A DNA stretch of 64,000 nt. Origin: Otatea glauca (Eukaryota; Streptophyta; Magnoliopsida; Poales; Poaceae). Below are positions 24,149 to 36,240 of the stretch, one piece after another. The notes under the pieces are model-generated. The model was not told where the DNA came from. It saw nothing but the letters and a program-made list of their open reading frames with translations, and did no database searches. Where the stretch lies: the NCBI GenBank assembly GCA_036346275.1, contig CM070726.1, forward strand, positions 31,717,410-31,781,409. The letters are read 5' to 3'. Each line of letters begins with the position of its first letter. Within the stretch, counting starts at the first letter, position 1. The translations under genes and the position numbers were made by a program.

Positions 24149-27100
24149 AAGCATGTAACATCCCAAAATTTGTCTAAATAATTATTTTATTGTCATTTGT
24201 ACATTTTATGATTTTTTTGGAATTTATTTGGAATTTTCTGGATTTATTGGAATTAATTGCAAATTAAGTGTTTTGGCCTTTTGTTGAGAACTATTTAAAT
24301 TTGTGCAAAGTTAAAATAAAGTTTTGCCAAATATATTTTATCTGAGTTCAAAATATCTCAAAGTATTTTTGAGAATTTTCTTGGAATTTTCCTGGTTATT
24401 TTATTGCCTGAAACAAATCAAATGATTTTCTGTAATTATTTTAAATGAGAAATTCTTTTAAAAAACCCATAAACAGTGTCGGGCCGGCCCGCGAATCGTG
24501 ACCAGAACGACCGCGCAGCCGCTTTCTGCCAAACCCTAACCCTAATCCGCCGACCGTTGGATCGAGATCCAACGGCCGTGCTTTCGCCGCGTCGCCGAGC
24601 CTCAGGGCCGTTGATTGAGCGTCGCGTGAACGCTCCGGATGAGGCCGTGTCGCTCTTCGTATCGCCGCCGGAGTCCGCCGCCGCCACGCAACCAACTCCG
24701 AAATCCGCGCTGCGCACGCCTCCCCATGCGCCTATTTAAAGCACCGACGTGGGCGCTGAAATCCCCACCTCGTGCCGCGTGTTTTCCGCAACTCCCGAAG
24801 CCCTGTGCCGCCGTCGTCTGTGCATGGGAGCTCGCCGGAGTTGAAGGAGGTGGTCGCTGCGGTTTTTGCTCAAGAACGTCGCCGTTTCGCCGTCTCCGCC
24901 GTTCAAAGAGCGAGAGCCGAAGACCCCGCTCCGAGAGGCGTTCGCGCTGCTGCTTTTGGTCGTCGGGGAGCACCGTTGCGCCGTCGTTGGAGTCGTCGTC
25001 TTCAAGTCCGGTAAGAACACCACCGTCGCGCCTCCATCTCCAGGTCCAGAAGTTTCGGGCCGTCAGATCTAGATCCTTCGGTCGATGCGCTGCCACGTCG
25101 CAAGCAACCGGTGGCCATCCGATCCATCTTCATCGGGCCAGATCGAACCGCGTGTGTGAACCAATCGGGCGCCGCCCAGCGTAGCCGGCGTTGAGGTCGG
25201 CGCCATGGACCAAGTCCACCGTGGTCCAGCGCCACGCCGTGGACCGAGTCTATCTTGCCGAGACACGCGTCACGCTCGTTGGTTCCAGATCTTCACGACG
25301 CCATGCTTGCGTCATAATTGCGTTTTCAATTGGAAAATAATCCGATGGGAAATTCGCAATGCTGACGTCATCATGAGGTCACGCTGACGTCATAAATCGT
25401 TTTTCAGTTTAAAAATAATTCGGTTAATTCGATTTTCTAATTTCTGTAATTTCAGTATTTATTCAAACTTCAAAAGGCTATAACTTTTGCATCTTAACTC
25501 GGATTTTAGTGATTCAAATTTCTAAAAATTTGTAAAATTGAGATCTATTTAATGGTGAATTTTAATTGATTTTTGGAGTTCATTTGCTCTCTTTTTTGGT
25601 ATTTATTTGCTTTTCTCCTTGATGCAGCGTGAGACGTTGAATTGTGCGACGCTTCGGAGGAAGATCCAGCAACTCAAGAGCAAGCTCCAGATCAAGATTA
25701 GGACCTATTCCAAGGCAAGTTGTGCTTTGATCATGTTGAACCTATGTTTGTAAAATTGCTTTAATTGTTTTACCCTATTGCATATTATTTCAAGTATATA
25801 GTTGTTTCAAATTAAATTGGGCTTAGCTATTATACCAAATTGATCTATACCCTACCTTGTCATCGTATGCCATGATCTACTGTCTCCCTAGTTTGGTTCA
25901 ATATAGTTGATTAGTAACGATAATCAACATGGGATGGTTAGACCGTATTAGTTGCTTAGCCATGCCACGTCATCACATGTGTTGGAATCATTAATAATTA
26001 ATCTTGATTAATGGAATATGGAACAATGTTATGAACTTGTGTGTCATGTGGGATCACACGACGAGATTGAGTTGTTTGTGGCGAGTCATGTCATGCAACG
26101 ATGTTGAATTGTCGATGGCATGTGGTGCTTGGTAATCAACTTCGGTGATATTCACTTAGATTGGGGCAAGTGACAAGGGGCGAGTATGCCAAGGTGGGCC
26201 CGATGGGCAGAGGGTATGTGGATGTCTTGCCCTGATCACTCTAAGGACTTAACCTTGCAAGCCTTTGACCTGAGTCAATCATGCAACCACATGTCTGGTA
26301 TGGGCCAGCCTAGCTGAGTAATTTGCAATGTCTTAACTTTGGTACTATTGTGGTCGGTGTGAGTTCCCGAGTTATGGAGTAATTCACATGGCGCAAGAGG
26401 GGGGCCCTGGATGTGGTAACCAGTCCCACCAGTGTTGAAACCTTAGCGGGTGGTACCGGGTTAAGCCAGCGCATTGTAAAGGCTTTGTTATAATCACTCG
26501 CCTTTGTGGTGTATAGTTGTATCGCGTGGGTAAAGTGCATAACCTTTGCAGAGTGTGAAACTATTCGGATAGCCGTGCTCGCGGTATTGAGCAATGCTCA
26601 GGAATTACAGTTAAGGGTTAGCTTAATTAAATGGACAACTTGGTTGGGATGGCAGAATGCCATGTGGAAGATGGAATTTGATTTAGGATTGGAAACCGGT
26701 TTACTTCAGAACTGCTGAATCTATTTATTATTATTTGTTTTACAGTCTTTACAATCTATTTATTGTATTGGTTCATAAATGCTGCTTATTGCAAAATAGC
26801 CATGATAGCCTATCCTTTGGAATAAGCCTAGCATATAGTTACATAGAACTGCATTCTGTGCACAACTTGTTGAGTGCTTTAAGTACTCACCCTTGCCAAC
26901 ACCAATAATCAACAGTCGAAGAATCTACACCTGTGTTGGAGGAGGAGTTCCAAGAGGACGCGAGTCATTAGGGTCCGAGCCTTGTTGGTTGCCTGTGGTG
27001 AACCGATGAGCTATCTACGTTTCTACTTTCCGCTGCTTAATTCTTAGCTTATATTTCCAATCTTGCCCTGCGTGGATTAATAATGTAAGTTGGTCATAAG

Positions 27101-27261
27101 ATCATACATTTAGCTATATCAATAAATGAATTACTATTTCTATTATCGTTGAGTATGATGTGATATGTACCAATGTTGAGCTGTGTGCACTAGCTTGATC
27201 CTGGGACTAGTGCGGTAAACACAGTGGGTTCGAATCAGTGGATTCAGGTCCTTACAAAGCA
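24149..27261 (+). mobile_element. Gypsy-type solo LTR (24154-27256) with AAGCA target repeats
   Basis: The 3103-bp LTR starts TGTAACATCCC at 24154 and ends GGTCCTTACA at 27256. It is flanked by a perfect direct repeat AAGCA (24149-24153 and 27257-27261). Length and sequence character (TGTAA...TTACA ends, a TATA-like TATTTAAAG at about 24732, a GC-rich leader to about 25270, then AT-rich sequence) fit the long LTRs of Tekay/Del-type gypsy elements. No internal domain or second LTR is present, so it is solo. The open frames in 24436-25266 on both strands are by-products of high GC content. Confidence 0.85.
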
Positions 27262-27291
27262 TGAGCATCTTTTCAACTAGTCGTTGGGAGG

Positions 27292-28250
27292 CTAATTCAC
27301 GGTCGACTTCAATGACTTGTTCAATCTCTTCAACCTCGATGCCATCGACGCCGCGTTCATGAGATGCTGGACATTGTAAGTATGTACAATCACAGTCTAT
27401 ACATTCGTGTAATACCAATAAATGTCATATAACTCCTTATTTTTGTGTATATAGATACATGATCCTTGAAGCGAGAAGGAATAAAGAACAGGTGGGTTTC
27501 CTCGACCCACACATAGTGTCGAGGCAAATAATAAATGAAAATTCTCGTTACGTCGAGGATTACTTGGTAGAGGCATCACCGGCTCAACGCGATGCAGAGT
27601 ATATACTTTTACCTTATAACCCGTCGTAAGTGTTGCACTACCTACTATACTTTGATTTGTACTTTACACGCAACTCAAAATTAGGTTGAGTAACTATGGC
27701 GACATTCCTGTATAGGTTTCACTGGGTTCTAATTACATTTGAACCAAGAAATAACTGGGTTAACTACGTTGATTCCTACGTAGGGGTGGCCACAACTTGA
27801 GGCCTATCAGAAAAATACTCAGCAGGTAATCATGTTTCCTCCATAGATAACTCTCCTGTAGCTCATAGAATGGCTGAGGCTAACTTTTTTGGAATCACAT
27901 AGGGCGTTCAAAGTGTATAGACTTTGTGGAGGGCCAAACAAGGACGCGTCGAAGCTTCAACACGATTTTGACTTTTCAGTAGCCGCTGGTATACAATAAT
28001 CCTATATCACACTCCGTAATAATACCCCTAGAACTAACCAATTCTATTTTCGTAGTGCGCCCAGTAGGGAAAGGTAAATAACCTATGTGCCTTCTACATT
28101 AGCCATAACATACGAATCCTCATCAGTACAAAGTAGATCAATGATGCAACTGCGTTGGAAAAGGTCCATCTGGAGGAAATTCGAGAACACCTCTCTGACT
28201 GCTTGATGCGTCAAGTCATACCTCCAAAAGGCACATTCCACGCTGCCTAA
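27292..28250 (+). pseudogene. Ulp1-type cysteine protease domain of the CACTA-1 second gene
   Basis: This is the C-terminal C48 (Ulp1/SENP-like) peptidase domain. Exons can be joined: 27292-27375 (FTVDFNDLFNLFNLDAIDAA) ends at GTAAGT, with acceptor ATAG at 27454. 27455-27625 contains ARRNKEQVGFLDPHIVSRQ and YILLPYNPS and ends at GTAAGT (27626). The acceptor at 27715 leads into FHWVLITFEPRNNWVNYVDS with the catalytic His. A downstream block LCAFYISHNIRIL (about 28088) carries the expected catalytic Cys. Stops after VDSYV and in the C-terminal helix show it is dead. Ulp1 domains of this kind are known cargo of grass CACTA and MULE elements; their role is unclear. Confidence 0.75.
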
Positions 28251-28565
28251 TTTGTAAAACTTGAGTATTCTATTGGTTAATTTGTGAATTGTAATTGCGC
28301 ATTCCATTGGTTAATATAATATTTGAGTTGATTTCTGAAATAGTTGTGTAATCTGTGATATAATCATCTTCTGATCTATTGGTTAATATAATATTTGAGT
28401 TGATTTCTAAAATAGTTGTCTAATATGTGATATAATCAGTTTGTGATGTGTGTAATCTGTTTGCGATATAATCTATGTAATCTACTTGTGATATAATCTA
28501 TGTAATCTGCTTGTTTCAGAGGGCATGGTTAGCATTTCCTGAGGCTAGCCAATAAACAAAAAAAT

Positions 28566-28824
28566 ATTCATCAGTAAAAAATAATATCACAAACAGTTGC
28601 ATATAAGGAACCGTTTGTGATATATCACATACCACATACGGTTCTAGTAAAGAATTCACATACAGTTCTTTACTAGAACCGTCTGTGCTGTGAGTTTCAC
28701 AGATGGTTCAAGAACCGTCTATGATACACCGTTGTCATCACTAACACATGTTTACATATGGTTCACAAAACTGTCTATGATGACCTTTTAGAACTGTCTG
28801 TAATGATTTTTTTTTGTAGTAATG
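28566..28824. repeat. Right subterminal repeat array of CACTA-1
   Basis: At least seven copies of GAACCGTCTGTGATG-like motifs occur in both orientations (for example near 28589, 28633, 28675, 28698, 28716, 28755 and 28793). They end at the element's terminal TTTTTTTGTAGTAATG. The array mirrors the left array and the internal array at 19874-19968. Confidence 0.85.
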
Positions 28825-28827
28825 TGA

Positions 28828-30394
28828 AGCATTACTTAAAGGTTTACAGTTGCTCGATAATATCGGAGTCGACTCTGTTGAGGCTTATGGTGATTCTTTG
28901 TTGGTTGTCCAGCAGATTAAGGGAGAATATAACTGCTATGATGAAGTTTTGGTCAAATTTTTAGAGCAATGCCTAAATATTATCAGCTCTTTTACTTCTT
29001 TTTTGATTTGCCATATTACATGTGAGATGAATGGCAAAGTCAACTTGTTAGCTCAACAAGCATCAGGCTATAAAATTGTTGGCCGATTAGAAGGGTGTGA
29101 GCCGATACAGAAAATGATCATGTGCATCGTCGCAGACGATTGGAGGAGAAAAATAAATAATTTTTTAACCGATCCTTCAAAGCACACCAATTGTAAAATT
29201 AAGAGACATGCCCTAAAATATGTCTTGCTTGATACTATACTCTACTATCGGACATTAGTGGGTTTATTGCTAAGATGTCTTGGGACTAAAGAAGCAAAAA
29301 TGGCAATGGGTGAAGTGCATGAAGGTATTTGTGGAACTCACCAATCGGCTCATAAGATGAAATGGCTACTAAGGTGGACTTGGTATTTCTGGCCGACGAT
29401 GTTGGAGGAGTGCTTCAAATATTACAAGGGGTGCCAAACTTTTCAGAAATTTGGCAATAGACAATTAGCTCCAGCATTGATTTTGCACCCAATTGTCAAG
29501 CCTTGACCATTCAGAGGGTGGAGATAGATGTAATCAGACAAATACTTCCTCCGTCAAATGAAGGCCACAAATGTATTTTAGCTACGACCGATTACTTTTC
29601 TAAGTGGGTTGAAGCTATACCTTTAAAAAAGGTTACAAGTGTTGATGCTATTGGCTTTGTTACATAACATATTGTTCATCGTTTTGAGATTACTCAAACA
29701 ATAACAACTAATCAGGGCACTGTGATTATGTCTAATGAGTTTTAGGGTTTTGCTAGTGGTTTGGGTACAAAATTGTTGAATTCATCCCATTATTATGCTC
29801 AATCTAATGGTCAAGTCGAGTCGTCAAATAAAACATTGATCAAGCTGATCAAAAGAAAGATCGAGGAAAACCCGAGGAATTGGCATGTGACGTTATCGGA
29901 ATCTTTATAGGCATGTCGGATTGCTTTCCATGGTGCTACGAAACTATCACCTTATCAGTTGGTTTACGGACAGGAAGCTATATTGCCTATAAAGATTAAT
30001 ATTGATTCAATAAGGATGGCTAGACAAAATGGACTATCAACTCAAGATTATAAAGATTAATGTCCGATAACTTAGACGACTTGGCGAAATTATGGTTACA
30101 TACATTGGATCAGCTTAAGAAGAATATGGCAAGAGTTTCAAGGGTTTACAATAAAAAAGTAATGCCTAAGTCATTTTGTGAAGTCGATCTTGTTTGGAAA
30201 ACTATATTGTCTGTCGGCTCTAGGGATAACCGATTTGGCAAATGGTCTCGACTTGGGAATTACCATACAAAGTTCATCGACTTGTGGATGGAAATTCTTA
30301 TATTTTGGAAATACTGGAAGGAGTGGTATTTCCTAAAGCAATCAATGGCAAATACCTGAAGAAATATCATCCAAGTATTTGGATTGGTTCTTGA
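28828..30394 (+). pseudogene. pol: aRNase H end and integrase of the Tat element
   Basis: This is the continuation of pol after the CACTA insertion. 28828-29060 completes the second RNase H (DSVEAYGDSLLVVQQIKGEY). A frame open to 29506 then gives the integrase zinc-binding region (GICGTHQSAHKM, C-x2-C-like CFKYYKGCQTF). The core follows in other frames: ATTDYFSKWVEAIPLKK with the first acidic residue, a TTNQGT segment where the second Asp is replaced by Asn (about 29707), and QSNGQVESSNK near the Glu. The C terminus reads FPKAINGKYLKKYHPSIWI and stops at 30392-30394. Several stops are present. The enzyme would have integrated the cDNA. Confidence 0.88.
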
Positions 30395-30662
30395 TCGGCT
30401 AAAAGTGAGTATCAGTTGTGAAAAGCCAAATTAACTCATTGCGGTTAATTCTGGTTATGAACTATAACAGTAAGGTAAACTATAGTCGATTACAAATGTC
30501 ATGGCATAAATAAGATTAAAACATAAAATCGGTTAAATAGACGATTATAAAATATTGTTTATAGGGCATTCAGAGTATTGTTTTAAAATACCAAGGCATT
30601 ACAAGTGTTCATACAAATCAGAGCTGACCATATTGTAGGATTGTTGAGCTTGGCACCAAGAG
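30395..30662. other. Post-pol non-coding sequence of the Tat element
   Basis: This short AT-rich stretch lies between the pol stop and the end of the antisense gene. Nothing specific is recognised. Confidence 0.5.
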
Positions 30663-33600
30663 TCACAGTGCAGCAGCAGCCTTGGCGACTATAACACCTC
30701 GGCACAACACGTGCCCAGAATGCCACCACAACAACCACAAATAATAACAAATGCTCTAATTACACAAAAATTCCAGCAATCAACCTAAATAAAAACTCAC
30801 AACTATAATAAGCCATGACCATAAACATGGGTATAAATAAAAAGGCAACCACATAACATTAATCCCATGCATAATAACAACTAGAAAAGCATTCTAGCAA
30901 ATAATTTCAGCAACAATAACATCACAGAACTAGTTCAACAATTAGGCTCAACAAGTAACACAGTTCCACATTTGACCAAGATAGTATTTAATCAACAAGT
31001 CCAAATAGAATACATCCATGATTGAACAACTAAATGGTTCTTTAAGGTGAAATTACTTCAAAGCTAGTTATTATAAATGGCATGAATATGTGACGTGGTG
31101 AGACTAAATACCATCCCTTCATGACGCCCTCAAACTACCAAAAACATTGAATAAACATGCGTGAGTCAAGATTCACAAAGTACATCATAAAACAATATCA
31201 ACACAAGAAAATAACCATTGATTAAAATACCTTATGTCATGTTACCCATACATATACGAGAACTCATCAATTTAAATCTCTTCATTCGCTTCATTCATGC
31301 AATGCATCAAGATTTATGCTCAAATGCATCTCTTTTTCTCTTTGCTTATACCGGTATAGGTAAGTGCACACCCATCGGTGTCGCACTTTCCCTTCCATCC
31401 CAGTGGAGGGGTCTACAAAGTAGGTCTTTCTCCCATCCACATCCTTTGAAGGGGTCTACAGCAGTAGGACTTTCGTGCCCACCACAAGTGGGTCACAGAG
31501 GTCCACACGGGTCATCTCTTCCATCATGAATGCACATATACAAATGACAAAAATTATACCATGTTTCATTCTTTCCAACATTAACATAATCGCAACATAT
31601 CATGAGCATAAACAATAACAATAATAGATAGCATACATATAGGACAACAAGATGTCAATTCACAATTTAAATGTCGATTCATGGAATCTCTTCATCATTA
31701 TACGATGTACTTGCTTCTTTACCCACGAGGAATGGAGTGACGTGAGGTTGAGACCACTCCTGAAACCACACCATCTATAGCAAACAAACCTCCTCAAAAA
31801 TATGCCACAATAGTACAAACACAAAATAAAAATAGCCCAACTACGCGCCATCCCCGCTATAAACTATCACTCTTGGAAATCAATTAACCCCTTGCTGTCC
31901 TAACAGTCGAAATACCATAAATTTCAATCCAAGAGCCCAAACTAGGGACTCATTAACTTTATAAAAACTAAACAAGAATATCTACAATATTCTAGTTACC
32001 CATCTTTTTTAATGACTATATCAAATCCCTCGAATTCGACCCAGAAAACCAATTTGTCGTCAACCTAGACAGCAGCCTTCACAATATCGTAACAATTTTT
32101 ATACAACTCCAAATTAAGCAAAAAATGATATTTTTGAAATCTACAGGAAATTTCGTAGCTATCTCTAGTTATTTAAATAATTTAATTCGGCCTCTAATTA
32201 GCCCTAATTTGCTAATTACTACGGCTGGTGCTAACATAATCATATTCTAGACGCAGTGCTTCAAAAGGCCATAACGTTTAAACCTCTTATCCAAAATTCG
32301 CATTCTTGATCTCTACTTAAACGTAAGACAAATATCTACGATTTTTACAACATCCGAATCCTCTGGAAATGAGCATAGGTGCCCTGAAATTCGATCCGAA
32401 ATTCGTAGTCAGATCTACTCGAGAACAGAGTTTACCCCAAACAGATTATCCCCCAAATCCAACCAAATCACAAGACTAAAACAGGTAAAACCACCATAGC
32501 ACCACCCAAATACAGTACCCATATCACCATAAACAACTTATAATTGTACCTTTGCCCAGAGAATCAAGGAATCAACGATGAATGCGTCTCTTTCCGCGAA
32601 CTCCGCCCTCCTCGTAATCCAACTCCACTAGGGTAGCACCTATCAAGATCTACGCAGGGGAGGAAGGCAAGAGGTGCACGGGAGGCAGGATCGTAGGGGC
32701 AACAATGGGAGTGGTAGGGGGCGCACGGTAGGGGAAGGGCAAGAGGCGTACTGCAGTAGGGCAGCAAGGGGGCGGCTGGGTGGGGGAGATGGGAGGGGCA
32801 TCTAGGAGGGAAGAAAAGGGGGCTAGGGTTCCCCCTTTGCCCAATGATAGCCCACTCCATCCCCACAAAGCCCAACGATAGCCCAAAATCAAACACTCAA
32901 GGCCAAAACAGTATGACAGGCCGACCCAACCCACAACTAATTGTTTCTTCAACCTAGAAGTTGTTCTGAGATATTACATAGGTCTATTCCACGTCATCAA
33001 GAATCTTCTTATCTTCTTCTTCTAAGCCATGGATAGGAACCACTCTGGCCAATTGCTTTTTCACTTAGGCTATCGCCACACCCAAGTTAACTTTCTTATT
33101 CTTTAAGGTCGATGATGAAGATGTCAGGTTCTCCTGGACCTCGGCTAGGGAAGCATTGACTTTGGCCCGCTCTTCTTCCAAAGATTTCTTGGTCACTCAA
33201 GTTTGAGCGCTATTTCCTTGGTAGCCTTCAAAGATTGAAACTCTTCGTCATATCGAACTTTGAGGGCTTTGGTGTTGTCCACCAGTTTGTCAAACAGCTT
33301 TTGATCTTCATGTTGTGCTGCCCAATGAGCAATTCTTGCCTTGGCTACTTCCACCACCTCTTTACTCTCATCAAGATGGCATATGTTTAGTAATGCAGCC
33401 AAAGCCTCCTCTGGCAGATCGGCTTGCACTGCTGACAAGGCATCTCTGAGAGGTTGGGCATTTTCGAGTAGATTAGGTAATGGAGTGAAGAGCAGTTTGA
33501 AGAAATTGTTCAGTTTTTCTACCTTGCCCGGAGCCGAGATTACTTGAGCCGATGCATCCTTGGAAACTGCCCGAATCTTTTGGATTTCTTTTGGGAAGCT

Positions 33601-35894
33601 GTCTGCGCCCAGATCTACTTCATCCTCCAAATCGGACCAATCGAATCCCAGCACATTGCTCAAGGACTCAATCGGCTTAATGCTTGGACCTATACCAGTA
33701 GGGACGATATCAATGGTTGTTGCGCCTTGAGGGATTTTGGCTTGGGGCGTCGGCTGTGATGGAGGAGACATATCTGTTTCTGTGGAAAGAGCAGCTATAA
33801 TATCAGCCACGGATGCTGGTGTAGAAAGTGAAGGTTGCAAGGAATATTGAAAGTCTGTTAGTCGATCTATTAATTTGGATTTGAAAATCGGATTATAAGG
33901 TAATTTACCTAATCTGTGCCTATTGCACAACGAGAGCTTTTAGCCGATTGTTCTTTGGGCTTACTACCCCTGCTAGCCAAGGCCTTCTTATTGTGCCGGC
34001 CACATTTTTTCTCTATTAAATAATCGGTTAAAGGAGTTAGTCAACAGAACGACAGGAAAAGTATAAAGTAAAGCCGACGGATGCTTACTTGGCTGTTGCT
34101 TTTCCAAGTCAAAAAGGGAGGGGGATTGAACTCCAAAAGTCCCCGATGAATATCCCATGAGAGTAACTGTGGGGCGTGTCCTTTTGCTAGGTTGGCTGAC
34201 ACCTGAGGACTCGATGGGTTTCTTCCTTGCCACTTTGGTGTGCAAAATAAAAGGAGGGCCGATTAGTGAAGTTCAAAGAAAGGATATGCAAGAGAGAGAA
34301 AATCTACTTTAGCCGATACCTCGCCGGTAATATCTACAAGACTAGTGTTAGTATAGCCCGATGAACTAGCATCACTGCTAGAACTTGAACTTCTGCTACA
34401 GGAGTTAGTTGTAATCGTCGGCTCTGCGGGAAGGTTTGGAAAAACATAGAAATAATGGCCGACGTAGTTCTCTCCGTAGGATATAAAGCCACCGATATAA
34501 CCGACCACCAAATGGTAAAATCATTTGCCCTCCGAGTATGCAAAAACAAGTGTGGTAGATCTTGGATTTGAAAATCATCAGCCATGCTATGAGCAATTCC
34601 TGGTCCTGATATCCTACGGACGTGCTCCCTAGGCCGAAGCCGATCAAATAGTTGAAAGCTTGGAATGACTTGTCCAAAACCCAGATGCCTTGAATAAACT
34701 GATGGATGATAAAATTCATAAGTTAGCTGGTAAGTCCTATTTTTGGTATGCAAGCTGACAGAAAGCATATTTGGTGAAAGGAAGATTTTGTATAAATCAA
34801 GAGTTTCTTTTGGCATGTCATTGCTACCGGCTGATAGATGAAGAAATGATGGACACTGATAGTCATCGGCTTACTCATAAATGAAAAAAAAATCATGTTG
34901 ACTGAAATCTTCGTGATCAAGCTGCAGAAAGAAAACTAAGTACTTCCTAGCTCCAATCGGGGTGATCTTGCTGTCATTACCAGAACAAAGAATAAATCTT
35001 TCCCCAAAAGATTGGCTATTTCTATACCCAACTTCTTGACCTTCTGGGGTCTCTTCATGAGGAAAGGGTGACTTGTCTGTTGAACTGAGTTGGAATGGTC
35101 GGCCGAATATGCAGTAAAGCTAGATTTGACTAAACCATAGTAGGCCTCCCACATTACCAACTGTATACTACCCCAACCTTGTGAAAAGCCGACATCGTAT
35201 GGCATGCACATCTGGAACGTTGCCCCAAGAGAATTTTTCCCAAAGATAGCCAATGACCCTCTACTAATATTTCGGCTATTATCTGATAAACTTGGGTAGG
35301 TCCAAGGGAGGTGCCACAAAAAAAATTGGTCAAGCCACATGTTTATGAAAGCTACATGTTTCCTGTCAGACACTTGGATGATTCCTTTGTTATTACTTAT
35401 GTACTTGCTCGAACCTTCTCCCTTAGAGTGGATCAACTTGTATTGCGGCTTGGAGCTAAAAGCCGATAATTAGTCCCTGTCCAGCATCAAGCAGTAGAGT
35501 TGAGCTACATCCAGAAGGGGTGGGCCAATGGGACCGGTCCTGAACAGGAATGCATTGAGAGTATCTGACCAGAAGTAACAGATTGTGGACACTAAGGGCT
35601 CGTTGGTCTTTGGAATTGCTAAGGAAAGGGGGAGACACTCCGCTATTCCCATCCGCTCCCACTTAGGCATTTTCTGCACTGCTAGCCGATTACACCTATC
35701 CCGCCAACCTTTCAACGCTGTTGCCAAGCCCTAAAGCTCTTGCTCCACCCGTCTATATTGTACCCGGGGGTGTTTAATGAAATATAAGGAATTTCTTGTT
35801 CTATGATGGCCGATGGATCAAGAGTTCCTATTGGGCCTAGATAGTACTGGTCATTGCTATCGGGTATGGGGATGAATACCTAATGAGGGTCCAT
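30663..35894 (-). pseudogene. Antisense ORF of the Tat element, plant mobile domain-like, interrupted
   Basis: This gene runs opposite to pol. A candidate ATG at 35894 starts MDPH and then DSNDQYYLGPIGTLDPSAII. A frameshift near 35735 is followed by KMPKWERMGIAECLPLSLAI, NAFLFRTGPIGPPLLDVAQL, HVAFINMWLDQFFLWHL and WGSIQLVMWEAYYGLVK, the pattern of the plant mobile domain (PMD). YEFYHPSVYSRHLGFGQVIP follows near 34700. Next come a Ser-rich linker (34334-34511), a basic segment (33988-34245) with a possible GTAAGC donor, and a 245-codon frame (33193-33930) predicted to be helical (RIAHWAAQHEDQKLFDKLV). The end, DKKILDDVE then VAKAAAAL and a stop at 30663-30665, is split by the LTR at 30690-32978. 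Function in retrotransposition is unknown. Confidence 0.75.
30690..32978 (-). mobile_element. Gypsy-type solo LTR inside the antisense ORF
   Basis: On the minus strand the 2289-bp sequence begins TGTAATATCTCAG (32978) and ends GAGGTGTTATA (30690), where the terminal CA has mutated to TA. Short stretches resemble the 24154-27256 LTR (a segment near 32265-32300 matches TCAAAAGGCTATAACTT in that LTR), so it belongs to a related Tekay/Del-like group in reverse orientation. No internal domains are present. The flanks gcgac and taggt are not a target repeat, so either the boundary has decayed or the solo LTR arose by unequal recombination or deletion. Confidence 0.65.
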
Positions 35895-36240
35895 CTCTGT
35901 TGAGCTGATTGGAGTTGGTCAAGCCGACGGAAGATGAGTGGGTAGGAGCTTGAAGTCCGAAAATAGAGATGAAGCCAATAGCTGGGGAGTTAAGAGGCAA
36001 GAGCCGTGAAAATGACGGCAGTTAATGGTGATATTTATAGGAGGGGTAAACCCGATGGCATTGGCGGGTAATTTCTTCAAAGTTTCAATGATAGTTAATG
36101 TGAAAGGTGTCGTGATCACACGTTTTACGGCGCAATAAATGAGATAGTTACCGAAGACGGTGGTGATGATAATGCGTGGCTAAGCCGATGACGAAGATTT
36201 TTGAAAGATAACATGTTATCTCTAAAAAATAGGGGGTATA
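35895..36240. other. Leader of the antisense ORF and polypurine tract of the Tat element
   Basis: About 345 bp separate the antisense ATG from the 3' LTR. The sequence directly before the LTR, AAAAAATAGGGGGTATA (about 36224-36240), is purine-rich and in the right place to be the polypurine tract that primes plus-strand DNA synthesis. The antisense gene's promoter should lie here or in the LTR, but no TATA box is convincing. Confidence 0.5.

Larger units (their letters stand above)
15565..28824 (+). mobile_element. CACTA (En/Spm) transposon with two genes, itself carrying insertions
   Basis: The left end is CAACTACTATAGAAA (15565) and the right end on the other strand is CATTACTACAAAAAA (28824); these are decayed CACTA termini. 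They are flanked by a perfect 3-bp repeat TGA (15562-15564 and 28825-28827). Excision of the element restores the interrupted RNase H frame exactly. Both ends carry dense subterminal repeats related to GAACCGTCTGTGATG. The interior encodes a TNPD-type transposase and a TNPA-like gene with an Ulp1-type protease domain. The 13,260 bp include a 3.1-kb solo LTR and two MITEs, leaving about 9.7 kb, typical of autonomous grass CACTA elements. All genes are degenerate. Confidence 0.88.

Noticed and set aside
24531..24550. Telomere-like aaccctaaccctaat
   Set aside because: Only about two and a half units inside an LTR. It resembles the common plant leader word 'aaccctaa' and is not an interstitial telomere.
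24436..25266. Several overlapping frames of 80-180 codons on both strands
   Set aside because: They lie in the GC-rich leader part of the 3.1-kb solo LTR. No domain is present and frames on both strands are equally open.
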